A stretch of DNA of 8,648 bases from Clostridia bacterium (lineage in GTDB: Bacteria > Bacillota_A > Clostridia > Oscillospirales > CAG-272): positions 1-8,648 of the forward strand of contig JAGBSQ010000166.1 of assembly GCA_017631775.1 (NCBI GenBank), written 5' to 3'. A program made the position numbers and the translations under genes. Each line of letters opens with the position of its first letter. The first letter of the stretch is position 1. The notes beneath the pieces are model-generated. The model saw only the letters and a program-made list of their open reading frames with translations, had not been told where the DNA came from and did not search any database. Positions 1-7,213 of the stretch are shown piece after piece.

Positions 1-1805
1 ATATGCTTTATGGCAACGGCGGTATCAATGCAACCGAAATTACAATCAATCCGGACGGCACCTTCTCCCACGAGGAAGCCCAAAAGACCGCTGAATTTGA
101 GATGGTAGACGTCTATTTGCCTTTGTCAGATGAGGATAAAGCGAACGAAGAGTTTTGGATTCCCGACTATTGGGAGAACGGCGAAATGCCCTATCACACC
201 AAATGTGTCAAGCAGTTTGTAATCCCCAACTACTTCCTCTCCGCGCCGAGCATGCGTCCTATTGAGAGAATGTATCAGCAGCGCATTTACGATTTTGGTG
301 ATTCCAGCCATTGGGGCGTACTTTTCTATGATAGCCGCGATGAATACTTCTCTTATACCGACGGCGATATGAATGAAAAGGTAGATGCCGATGAAGACGG
401 CAAGCCCGATCCTCTGCCCTTCCCGGATGTCAGCAAAGAGGGTAGCGTAGCAGTATTCGATACCTTTGACGATATTGGTTGGCTTCTGTATAACGAGGGA
501 CAGATGGCGCAGCTTCGCCTCAGAGATTATAAGAACACAATCGGCTTTGTTACCGGTCACTCTTGGGAGCTTGACTGGGAGTGGGTGGACGATGAAAGCC
601 ATGAGGACGGAGGCTACTACGACACCAACGACACGCAGGTTTGCGTATACCTCTATGCTTCCGCACAGTATGACTCCCACACCTGTGACTTTGGCGATTG
701 GGTAGCTGATGAAACTGCTGATACACACACCCGTACCTGCAAAGACCCTGAATGCGGCAAGCAGGAAATATTTAAACATAATTGGAGTGCGTGGACATCT
801 GTTGACGAAACCACACACAAGAAAACTTGTTCTATCTGCAACAGCGAACAAAGCCAAAACCACGAGTGGGATAACGGCATTGTGACAAAAGAACCTACCG
901 AACGAGAAGAAGGCGTTAAAACCTATACCTGTGCCATTTGTTCGCGCACAAAAACCGAATCCATAGCTCAACTGGAACATATCCATGATTACAATTCTTG
1001 GACTCCCGTTGATGCTACAACGCACAGTCAGTCCTGTTCTTGCGGTGATACCAAAACCGAAACCCATACGCTTCAAAACGAGGTTATCAATTGGGAGACC
1101 TGCGAATTCCCCGGACAGAGCCGCGAATGGTGTGAAATTTGCGGATACGAAAACTATATAACACGTCCCGCTCTCGGTCACACTTGGGATAACGGTGTAG
1201 TTACTACCATGCCTTCCACAGAAGCACCCGGTACAAAAACATATACTTGCTCGGTATGTCAGGCAACCAAAACCGAAGAACTTCCCCGTTGCATAACCGA
1301 GATTGAAAACAGCACGGTGGATATTGTGGTTAATGTTCCCAATAACAGTGCGGCATATATTCCCGAAGGAACAGTAATTGATGTGGTTGACGTTCCCACA
1401 AACGAAATCCCTCAACAAGTGCTGGGCGAAATTGAGTTGACAAGTAAAGGTAGCGCAAAACCGCTCGCTTGCTATGACCTCGCTCTCCTGCTTGAAGGTG
1501 CCGAAATTCAACCCAACGGAACCATTCGAATCACCCTCCCTGCCCTCCAACAGGAATTTGATGCGGATAACGTAATGGTTGTTTATATTGCTCCCGATGG
1601 CAGTTATCAAGAATGTAAAACAACCGTAAACGAAGATGGTACAATCACATTTGAAACCGATCACTTCTCAAGATATGCGGTTATTGAAATCCAAAACAGC
1701 ACCCCCGCCATCGTTTGGATCTTGATCTCCACCATCAGCGTAGCACTTATAGCAGGTGCAGTTGTGGCAGTGATCTTTATCAAAAAGAAAAAAGGAATTG
1801 CATAA
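1..1805 (+). CDS. Cys/His-rich membrane-anchored surface protein, 5'-truncated by window edge
   Basis: I do not recognise a named family. The frame is open from the window edge. The first Met codon (base 3) has no visible ribosome site and is not followed by a signal peptide, so the true N-terminus is probably upstream. Counting from that Met (600 residues): residues 1-220 are acidic and aromatic-rich, with a calcium-loop-like stretch D128-x-D130-x-D132-G-x-x-D136. Residues 226-425 are a run of short modules with paired cysteines (C246/C251, C276/C279, C310/C313, C345/C347, C377/C380, C416/C419) and recurring His-x-Trp starts. Residues 430-565 look like a beta-rich domain ending in a DHFSRYAV motif often seen near the C-terminus of Firmicutes surface proteins. 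Residues 569-593 are a membrane helix followed by KKKKGIA, so the bulk should lie outside the cell. There is no LPxTG sortase signal. An adhesion or wall-associated role is inference only. Confidence 0.8.
   Translation, partial: MLYGNGGINATEITINPDGTFSHEEAQKTAEFEMVDVYLPLSDEDKANEEFWIPDYWENGEMPYHTKCVKQFVIPNYFLSAPSMRPIERMYQQRIYDFGDSSHWGVLFYDSRDEYFSYTDGDMNEKVDADEDGKPDPLPFPDVSKEGSVAVFDTFDDIGWLLYNEGQMAQLRLRDYKNTIGFVTGHSWELDWEWVDDESHEDGGYYDTNDTQVCVYLYASAQYDSHTCDFGDWVADETADTHTRTCKDPECGKQEIFKHNWSAWTSVDETTHKKTCSICNSEQSQNHEWDNGIVTKEPTEREEGVKTYTCAICSRTKTESIAQLEHIHDYNSWTPVDATTHSQSCSCGDTKTETHTLQNEVINWETCEFPGQSREWCEICGYENYITRPALGHTWDNGVVTTMPSTEAPGTKTYTCSVCQATKTEELPRCITEIENSTVDIVVNVPNNSAAYIPEGTVIDVVDVPTNEIPQQVLGEIELTSKGSAKPLACYDLALLLEGAEIQPNGTIRITLPALQQEFDADNVMVVYIAPDGSYQECKTTVNEDGTITFETDHFSRYAVIEIQNSTPAIVWILISTISVALIAGAVVAVIFIKKKKGIA
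678..1280 (+). repeat. Run of about six CxxC/His modules within the surface protein
   Basis: Six degenerate modules of roughly 30 residues follow one another. Some have the form W-x-x-V-(D/A)-x-T-T-H-x-x-x-C-x-x-C (residues 261-279 and 333-347). Others have the form H-x-W-D-N-G-x-V-T followed by a G-x-K-T-Y-T-C-x-x-C-x-x-T-K-T-E stretch (residues 287-319 and 393-425). At DNA level the second type shares TGGGATAACGG near bases 868 and 1187. The cysteine pairs resemble zinc-ribbon knuckles, but metal binding is inferred from spacing only. Confidence 0.7.
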
Positions 1806-1838
1806 AAGCGACATCTTAAGGCCAAACAAGCAAACATT

Positions 1839-1870
1839 ATCACTCTCCCCTTGCATTTGGGTAGAGTGAT
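1839..1870. terminator. Hairpin in the convergent intergenic region
   Basis: An 8-base-pair stem (ATCACTCT with AGAGTGAT), a one-base bulge, three more G-C pairs and a 9-base loop. It lies just after the surface protein gene. Neither side has a clean T run, so by itself it is a weak terminator. It may support the stronger hairpin next to it. Confidence 0.45.
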
Positions 1871-1882
1871 GCAAAAAGCAAG

Positions 1883-1913
1883 AAGAACCCGTCGATAAAA
1901 TCGACGGGTTCTT
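1883..1913. terminator. Bidirectional intrinsic terminator between convergent genes
   Basis: A 14-base-pair perfect stem (left arm 1883-1896, right arm 1900-1913) with an AAA loop. On the plus strand it runs into TTT within TTTGTTTCC. On the minus strand, 21 bases past the permease stop codon, it is followed by CTTGCTTTTTGC. It therefore probably ends both the surface protein transcript and the transporter transcript. Confidence 0.85.
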
Positions 1914-1933
1914 TGTTTCCCCTTTGCGGGCTG

Positions 1934-2908
1934 TTATCTTTGTCCCTTGTCGTACGGAATGCCTTCCGCCTTGGGCGCTCTCGACTTCTTTGAAGTGAAT
2001 GCAAGAACCACAAGAACAACAACGTAAGGAACGATCTTGTAGAAGTAAATCGGGAGTTCAAGATCCTTGAGCGCGCAAATGCCATCACCGTTAATATCAA
2101 GGGATGCATACGTTGCACCAATGCACTTGAGAAGTCCAAAAAGGAGCGAACCGAGTGCAATACCCCAGGGTTTCCAGTTTCCAAATATCATAATGGCGAG
2201 TGCCAAAAATCCCATTCCCGCAACGGTTCCTTCGGCGGTTCCGCTTGCAATGGTCGCAATGTAAATATAACCGCCCATTCCCGCAAGAGCGCCCGAAATA
2301 GTGGTGCCGAGGTATCTCATTCTATGAACGTTGATACCTACACTATCAGCCGCTTGAGGATGCTCACCGCACGCGCGCAAACGCAGACCGTATTTGGTTT
2401 TGTAAAGGAAGATTGACAAAATGATAAAGAGTACAATTACAATATAGGTCGAAATAAACATCTTATCAAAGAAGGGTTTCAAAACAGGCATCAAATCAGG
2501 GTTTGAAATGATAAATCCGAGTGCCTTAGGCATCGAAAGTCTATCCTGCATGGAAACGATCTTTACAATAAGAAGCGTAATAGCGGGAGCGAGCATATTA
2601 AGCGCTGTACCGCCAATGGTTTGGTCTGCTTTGAGGTTGATTGCCGAGAAGGAGAGCAACAGGGAGAACACTGCACCTGCTACGGCTGCGGCAAGCATTG
2701 CAATAACGTACATCAGCTGTGTGTTATCGCTCAACGCACCTGCTTCTTGCATCAAATAGACCACAAATGCTCCTACGAAAGATCCAAAGATCATAATACC
2801 GTCAAGAGCAATGTTGATGATACCGCTTCGCTCTGCAAAAACACCTGCAAGAGCAACAATCATAAGCGGAATTGTATAAACGAGTGTTTGTTGAATGAGA
2901 AAGGTCAT
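1934..2908 (-). CDS. nupQ: BMP-family ABC transporter permease, NupQ/YufQ type
   Basis: One of two membrane subunits of a BMP-type importer, the family that includes the B. subtilis NupNOPQ guanosine transporter. The 324 residues fit the family's usual length of about 320. There are about eight or nine hydrophobic segments (near 5-24, 33-54, 65-88, 99-118, 151-169, 197-218, 228-266, 289-305). The family marks are ERSGIINIALDG at 26-37 and a TKYGLRLRACGEHPQAADSVG-like segment at 171-191, the cytoplasmic loop that should contact the ATPase. The start is set by GGAGG 10 bases upstream and by the ATGA overlap with the preceding permease gene. Residues 271-282 form an EF-hand-like loop (DINGDGICALKD) between the last membrane helices, predicted outside by the positive-inside rule because the Lys/Arg-rich tail is inside. 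The substrate is not provable from the sequence, and the symbol is a family-level assignment. Confidence 0.92.
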   Translation of the reverse strand: MTFLIQQTLVYTIPLMIVALAGVFAERSGIINIALDGIMIFGSFVGAFVVYLMQEAGALSDNTQLMYVIAMLAAAVAGAVFSLLLSFSAINLKADQTIGGTALNMLAPAITLLIVKIVSMQDRLSMPKALGFIISNPDLMPVLKPFFDKMFISTYIVIVLFIILSIFLYKTKYGLRLRACGEHPQAADSVGINVHRMRYLGTTISGALAGMGGYIYIATIASGTAEGTVAGMGFLALAIMIFGNWKPWGIALGSLLFGLLKCIGATYASLDINGDGICALKDLELPIYFYKIVPYVVVLVVLAFTSKKSRAPKAEGIPYDKGQR

Positions 2909-4224
2909 TTGTTCTCTTCCTCCTTTTCTTCCACACTGTTCACAGCCTTTTCGTCACTAACAGTTGCGGTGACTTTTGCTGCGCGTTGTTTCAAAATTAG
3001 ATTTTTGATCGACTTTACAAGTTTTGTAAGCACGTTCTCTTTTGAAGTTCCACGTCCCGAAAGCAGATCCTTGATCAGCTTTGAAAATCCTGCAAAGTAA
3101 ATGATTACCGCAATAATCAGGTCGGATACATATTCGTTATATGCCGTAAATCCTGCAAGGTTGTAACCGCCTTTATCGATGTAGCGCAGGAATACAGAGC
3201 TAAAGATAACTCCCAGGGGATTGTTACTTGCAAGGAGTGCTACGGGAATGCCGTTAAATCCGTTGTCGGGAAGCTTGCTGTAGGTGTTCCATGCAAGTTC
3301 CGCTCCACCGTTGAGGTAGTAAAGAGATGCACCAATAGCCGCAAGACCACCGGCAATCGCCATAGAAAGCATAATATTGCGCTTTTCGTTCATGCCCGCA
3401 TATTTTGCCGCATTCTTGTTGTTGCCACAAGCCTTCAGTTCATATCCGAGAGTTGTCTTATTCATCAAAATGAAAATGACGATTGCAATAACGATGGCCA
3501 CGAAAATACCAATATCGATGTTAGAGCCCGGGAAAATCTTATCCAGTCCGAGCTTGGGCGTTGCTACACCGTTTGACGTTGTGGGCAACGTGTATGCCGA
3601 TTTGCCGCCGGCAGAGTTGACGAATTGCTTGTTTTTGGAAAAAACCCAGCTGACAATGTTTGCCGCTATCCAGTTTGTCATAATGCAAACAATAACTTCG
3701 TTAACGTTGAGAAAAGCTTTGAAAAAGCCGGGAATAAGACCCCAAACCATTCCACAAAGCATTCCCACAATCAAAGCGAGCAGCCATACCCAAAATGCAG
3801 TCTCGGGCGTTGTGGGAATAGAGAGCGCTGTAATAATGGCACCCATAGAGCCCATTAAATATTGACCGGGAGCACCAATGTTGAAAAGTCCTGTTTTGAA
3901 TGCAATGGAAATCGACAGACCTGTCATCAAAAGGGGTGCCGCCTCAAAAAGCATATCGCCAAGTACAAATGCAATATTCTTGGCTCCACCGCTTGCAAAA
4001 GGACCCATCAAAATAATTCTCAAACCGCGGTATGCGTGAGACGTAGGAATTTTATCGGACGTGAGTGCAAGAATGAGGAGCACAAGATAACCACCAAAAA
4101 TGCCTGCCGCAATACAAAGCAAAGCCGAAATAACCGATTTCGTTCCCTCTTTTCGATAGAACGACAAAAGTTTTGCTTCTTTTCCGTCTTGCGAAACAAA
4201 AAGCGATTTAAACCACTTTTTCAT
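2905..4224 (-). CDS. nupP: BMP-family ABC transporter permease, NupP/YufP type
   Basis: Second membrane subunit of the importer, expected to pair with the NupQ-type subunit. It has about nine hydrophobic segments (near 33-55, 85-108, 112-135, 143-166, 174-196, 237-254, 283-303, 325-347, 365-383). The family motif GLFNIGAPGQYLMG lies at 112-125. The cytoplasmic coupling loop TTLGYELKACGNNKNAAKYAG lies at 257-277. The start has a strong GGGGAGGT 6 bases upstream and an ATGA overlap with the ATPase gene. At 439 residues it is much longer than the roughly 350 usual for the family. The excess is a charged N-terminal segment of about 30 residues and a charged tail from about residue 385 (Lys-rich, then Glu-rich, ending EEKEEENK), both predicted cytoplasmic. 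The family call is secure; the ligand is inferred. Confidence 0.92.
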   Translation of the reverse strand: MKKWFKSLFVSQDGKEAKLLSFYRKEGTKSVISALLCIAAGIFGGYLVLLILALTSDKIPTSHAYRGLRIILMGPFASGGAKNIAFVLGDMLFEAAPLLMTGLSISIAFKTGLFNIGAPGQYLMGSMGAIITALSIPTTPETAFWVWLLALIVGMLCGMVWGLIPGFFKAFLNVNEVIVCIMTNWIAANIVSWVFSKNKQFVNSAGGKSAYTLPTTSNGVATPKLGLDKIFPGSNIDIGIFVAIVIAIVIFILMNKTTLGYELKACGNNKNAAKYAGMNEKRNIMLSMAIAGGLAAIGASLYYLNGGAELAWNTYSKLPDNGFNGIPVALLASNNPLGVIFSSVFLRYIDKGGYNLAGFTAYNEYVSDLIIAVIIYFAGFSKLIKDLLSGRGTSKENVLTKLVKSIKNLILKQRAAKVTATVSDEKAVNSVEEKEEENK

Positions 4225-5810
4225 TCTGTTACCTCCCCTCTCGGCTGGCGCTTAGCACCTGCCATATAAAGTCCGAGTTCTTGAACGGTTGTAGTCTTGG
4301 GATCCAGTTCACCAACGATCTCGCCTTCGTACATAACAAGAATTCTATCCGCCAAGCTCATAACCTCTTCCAATTCAAAAGAAACAAGCAGAACTGCGGT
4401 TCCCGCATCTCTCGAAGCGACGATTTGTTTGTGAATGTGTTGGATCGCGCCAACGTCAAGTCCGCGTGTCGGCTGAACAGCTACAAGCAATTTGTGTTCG
4501 CGATCCATTTCGCGTGCCACAATGGCCTTTTGCTGATTGCCGCCCGACATTGAGCGTGCTGTGGTGGTAACTCCCTGTCCGGATCGAACGTCAAAACGCC
4601 CGATCAGCTTTTCTGCATAAGAACGAACCTCATCAAAACGAATAAAGCCATTTTTTTGGAAACGGGGTTCAAAATATCTTTGGAGCACCATATTTTCTCC
4701 CAAAGTGTAATCCAGCACAAGACCGTGCTTATGTCTATCCTCGGGGATGTGGCTCATTCCATGGGTGTTTCTATAGCGAATAGACTTGTTGGTAATGTTT
4801 TCACCAAGAAGTTGAACGTTGCCGCGGTCGGCACGAACAAGACCTGTTATCGCGTGTACGAATTCGCTTTGACCGTTGCCGTCAATACCTGCAATACAAA
4901 CGATTTCGCCTTCGTGCACGGTAACCGAAACATCGTGTACCGAATCTTTTTTGCCACGAGCTCCCTTTACGCACAGTCCTTCCACTTTGAGAACGACCTC
5001 GCCCGTTTTTGCTTCTTCTTTGTCAACCACAAACTTTACGTCACGGCCAACCATCATGTTAGAAAGCTCTTCTTTGGTTGTATCTGCAATATTAACAGTG
5101 CCTATGTACTTACCCTTGCGCAAAACGGAGCATCTATCGGCAACCGCCATAATTTCGTTGAGCTTGTGCGTGATAAAAAGAATCGATTTGCCCTCGGCTG
5201 CAAGGCCGCGCATAACCGCCATTAACTCGTCAATCTCTTGGGGAGTCAAAACTGCGGTGGGTTCGTCAAAAATGAGAATTTCGTTATCACGGTAGAGCAT
5301 TTTGAGAATTTCGGTTCTTTGTTGCATACCTACCGTAATGTTTTCGACGAGTGCATCGGGGTCAACGTTAAGTCCATACGCTTTGGAAAGCTTTAAAACC
5401 TTTTCCCTTGCCTTCTCCTTGCGGAGGAAGCCTGCCGTGTTGGGCTCAACACCGAGAATGATATTGTCAAGAACAGTAAAAACGTCAACGAGCTTAAAAT
5501 GCTGATGTACCATACCAATGCCCAGCGCATTAGCGTCGTTCGGGTCCTTAATGGTAACAACCTTGCCATTTTTGAGAATTTCGCCTGCCTCAGGCTGATA
5601 AAGGCCGAAAAGCACACTCATCAAAGTGGATTTTCCGGCACCGTTCTCGCCAAGCAGTGCGTGTATTTCACCTTTTTTTAGCTGCAAGGTAATATCGTCG
5701 TTTGCAATAATACCGGGGAATTTTTTTGTAATATTGCGCATTTCCACAATATACGGATATTCCTCGTTTGCAATCTCGCCGATATTTTCCTTTCTTTCCA
5801 TTTCGCTCAT
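4221..5810 (-). CDS. nupO: BMP-family ABC transporter ATPase, double nucleotide-binding domain, NupO/YufO type
   Basis: Cytoplasmic ATPase that powers the importer; 529 residues, close to the family's usual 510. Domain 1 has Walker A GENGAGKST at 54-62, Q-loop Gln103, a family-type signature NITVGMQQR at 157-165, Walker B ILIFDEP at 178-184 and H-loop His215. Domain 2 (about 272-520) has a degenerate Walker A (GIDGNGQS, Gln314 where Lys is expected), a good signature MSGGNQQK at 421-428, and Walker B LLVAVQP, which lacks the usual Asp-Glu pair; Phe478 sits where the H-loop His would be. So one of the two composite ATP sites is probably non-hydrolytic, as in related sugar/nucleoside ATPases. 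The start has GGAG 8 bases upstream. The gene follows the lipoprotein gene after 184 bases and overlaps the first permease gene by ATGA. The double-domain layout and motifs make the family certain. Confidence 0.95.
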   Translation of the reverse strand: MSEMERKENIGEIANEEYPYIVEMRNITKKFPGIIANDDITLQLKKGEIHALLGENGAGKSTLMSVLFGLYQPEAGEILKNGKVVTIKDPNDANALGIGMVHQHFKLVDVFTVLDNIILGVEPNTAGFLRKEKAREKVLKLSKAYGLNVDPDALVENITVGMQQRTEILKMLYRDNEILIFDEPTAVLTPQEIDELMAVMRGLAAEGKSILFITHKLNEIMAVADRCSVLRKGKYIGTVNIADTTKEELSNMMVGRDVKFVVDKEEAKTGEVVLKVEGLCVKGARGKKDSVHDVSVTVHEGEIVCIAGIDGNGQSEFVHAITGLVRADRGNVQLLGENITNKSIRYRNTHGMSHIPEDRHKHGLVLDYTLGENMVLQRYFEPRFQKNGFIRFDEVRSYAEKLIGRFDVRSGQGVTTTARSMSGGNQQKAIVAREMDREHKLLVAVQPTRGLDVGAIQHIHKQIVASRDAGTAVLLVSFELEEVMSLADRILVMYEGEIVGELDPKTTTVQELGLYMAGAKRQPRGEVTE

Positions 5811-5885
5811 AAAAAGTGCTCCTTTTTATATAAATTGGATGTTCTGACTTTTTCTTGCCTGCATTCACTGCAGATAAGAAAAAGA

Positions 5886-5904
5886 AAGGACATCTTGAGT
5901 CCTT
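5886..5904 (-). terminator. Weak intrinsic terminator or attenuator between lipoprotein and ATPase genes
   Basis: On the minus strand, AAGGAC and GTCCTT form a 6-base-pair stem with a 7-base loop, directly followed by TCTTTTTCTT. The position, after the lipoprotein gene and before the ATPase gene, suits partial termination. That would leave the lipoprotein more abundant than the membrane complex. I see no convincing promoter between here and the ATPase gene. Confidence 0.5.
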
Positions 5905-5918
5905 CGCATAATTCCTCA

Positions 5919-5952
5919 CTCGCGGAGCTTCCCAAAAGGGAAACTCCGCGAG
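5919..5952 (-). terminator. Strong GC-rich hairpin downstream of the lipoprotein gene
   Basis: A 9-base-pair GC-rich stem (CTCGCGGAG with CTCCGCGAG), one mismatch, then five more pairs closing an AAAA/TTTT loop. On the minus strand it is not followed by T residues, so it is better read as a 3'-end stabiliser of the lipoprotein message, or as part of a two-hairpin terminator with the one at 5886-5904. On the plus strand it is followed by CTTTGTTTATTTAG, but no plus-strand gene ends here. Confidence 0.6.
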
Positions 5953-5994
5953 CTTTGTTTATTTAGATTTTGCAGTTATAAAAGAAAACCTAAA

Positions 5995-7125
5995 TTATTT
6001 TTGGAAATCGATCTTAACGAGTTCGCACTTAGCGATGAGCCATGCTGCATCGTTAGCATCTTTGGGAGTGGTTGCATCAATTACAACGGTGCCGTTCTTG
6101 ATTCCTGCAAACAGGGTGTTGTATTGATCAGCAGTAAAGTTAGCAAATCTGGAGGTTGCGATCGGGAGACCGGTTGCATTCTCAGCTGCGCCGAGGTTTT
6201 GGGTCTTGCCTGCGAGTTCTGCATCCCACTTGTTTGCGTAGTATTGGCCGAGAACCTGTTGAACGGATTCCTTAAGACCCTTAACTGCGCTGGTGATAAC
6301 AAGCTCAGAAGCATAGGATTGGTCAACGTCAACACCAATGATCTTGGAGCCTTCGTTAGCCTCTGCTGCTGCCTTAACACTTTCGAACATAGAGCCGCCG
6401 CATGCGAATACTACTTCAGTACCGGTGCTGTACCAGCCGTTGATTTGAGATTGGAGCTCGGGAGATGCGCTAAAGCTTGCGCCGTGTTGGAAGCTGAACT
6501 TAACTTCTACAGCGTCTTTTGCAAGACCAAGTTCCTTAGCTGCTGCTTCTGCACCTTGAACAAAGCCGTAACCGAAACGGTTGCATGCAGGGTTGGTTCC
6601 GCCGCCGCCACCGGTAAAGCCGAGCTTTCTGTAGCCATCCTTAACTGCTGCGTAGCCTGCAAGGTAACCGGATTCTTGTTCCTTGTAAACAACTGCAGTT
6701 ACGTTGGGGAGAGCATTGCCTGCTTCGTCGGTCAGAGTCCAACCGTCGATGAATACGAACTTAACTTCGGGATTTTCAATAGCAACTGTGGTCATAGCTG
6801 CTGCTTGGAGGAAACCGGGAGCAACGATGATCTTAGCACCGTTGGTGATAGCTTGACGCATAGCAGCGATACGGTCGTTGTCGGTAGCGTCGGAGCCGTT
6901 TGCGGGTTGATAGTACTTAACGGTCTTGTTGTTGGCCTTAGCGTATGCTTCAGCGCCTTCCCAGGTACCCTGGTTAAAGCCCTTATCCATAAGCTGTCCT
7001 ACGTCGGTAACAACTGCGATTTCGTATGTCTCGGGAGCTTCGGGCTCATTGGGGCCGCAAGCTGCGAGGGACATAACGGAGAGTACCATTGCGATGAACA
7101 AAACGAGACTTAATGCTTTTTTCAT
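5995..7125 (-). CDS. nupN: BMP-family substrate-binding lipoprotein, NupN/BmpA/PnrA type
   Basis: Extracellular ligand-binding subunit of the importer, anchored to the membrane by lipid. The signal peptide begins MKKALSLVLF and ends at lipobox SLAAC, with Cys23 the lipid-bearing residue. The mature part has the BMP fold marks: VTDVGQLMDKGFNQGTWEGA at 39-58, EQESGYLAGYAA at 149-160, a glycine-rich FTGGGGGTNP at 170-179, RFGYGFVQGAEAA at 183-195 and GVDVDQSYA at 264-272. Family members with known ligands bind purine nucleosides, so nucleoside uptake is the best guess, but ligand residues cannot be checked here. The 376 residues are typical. The start has GAGGAG 6 bases upstream and follows a consensus promoter, which suggests high expression. 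The order lipoprotein, ATPase, permease, permease is the standard one. Confidence 0.95.
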   Translation of the reverse strand: MKKALSLVLFIAMVLSVMSLAACGPNEPEAPETYEIAVVTDVGQLMDKGFNQGTWEGAEAYAKANNKTVKYYQPANGSDATDNDRIAAMRQAITNGAKIIVAPGFLQAAAMTTVAIENPEVKFVFIDGWTLTDEAGNALPNVTAVVYKEQESGYLAGYAAVKDGYRKLGFTGGGGGTNPACNRFGYGFVQGAEAAAKELGLAKDAVEVKFSFQHGASFSASPELQSQINGWYSTGTEVVFACGGSMFESVKAAAEANEGSKIIGVDVDQSYASELVITSAVKGLKESVQQVLGQYYANKWDAELAGKTQNLGAAENATGLPIATSRFANFTADQYNTLFAGIKNGTVVIDATTPKDANDAAWLIAKCELVKIDFQK

Positions 7126-7143
7126 TTTTTTCTCCTCTTTTTT

Positions 7144-7178
7144 CGGGTTTATCCCTTTTTTTGCATATGGAATATGCT
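7144..7178 (-). promoter_or_regulatory. 5' leader of the transporter message with start-site palindrome
   Basis: The palindrome GCATAT-TCC-ATATGC (7163-7177) sits 7 bases after the -10 box, at the expected transcription start. It could be a repressor operator or a hairpin at the very 5' end of the message. A weaker GGG/CCC stem follows at 7144-7155. The leader is only about 50 bases long, too short for a purine riboswitch. Confidence 0.5.
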
Positions 7179-7184
7179 ACTTTA

Positions 7185-7213
7185 ATTATAAACGATATAT
7201 ATTAAAATGTCAA
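7185..7213 (-). promoter_or_regulatory. Consensus sigma-A promoter of the transporter locus
   Basis: On the minus strand TTGACA (7213-7208), a 17-base AT-rich spacer, and TATAAT (7190-7185) match the housekeeping consensus at all twelve positions. Transcription should begin near 7178, about 50 bases before the lipoprotein start codon. The upstream sequence is AT-rich, which may help RNA polymerase binding. Confidence 0.92.

Noticed and set aside
126..1664. A 512-codon open frame antisense to the surface protein gene
   Set aside because: Its product is a low-complexity, Cys/Phe/Gly-rich sequence with no family resemblance. The plus-strand frame has clear modules, a membrane anchor and a terminator, so the antisense frame is a codon-bias shadow.
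5819..5840. TATATAAAAA as a -10 box for a separate ATPase promoter
   Set aside because: It abuts the GGAG ribosome site, so transcription would start inside or after that site, and no -35 hexamer lies at the right distance.
5668..5919. An 83-codon minus-strand frame running through the gap into the ATPase gene
   Set aside because: It covers the hairpins and the ATPase ribosome site in another frame, and its Lys/Arg/Tyr-rich product has no recognisable features.
6001..7113. A 370-codon open frame antisense to the lipoprotein gene
   Set aside because: It mirrors almost the whole lipoprotein gene, has a Cys/Val/Leu-rich composition without motifs, and lacks a ribosome site. It reflects biased codon use in a probably highly expressed gene.
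7126..7184. Purine or other riboswitch in the lipoprotein leader
   Set aside because: The leader from the predicted start is only about 50 bases and shows one short palindrome. There is no three-way junction or terminator/antiterminator pair.
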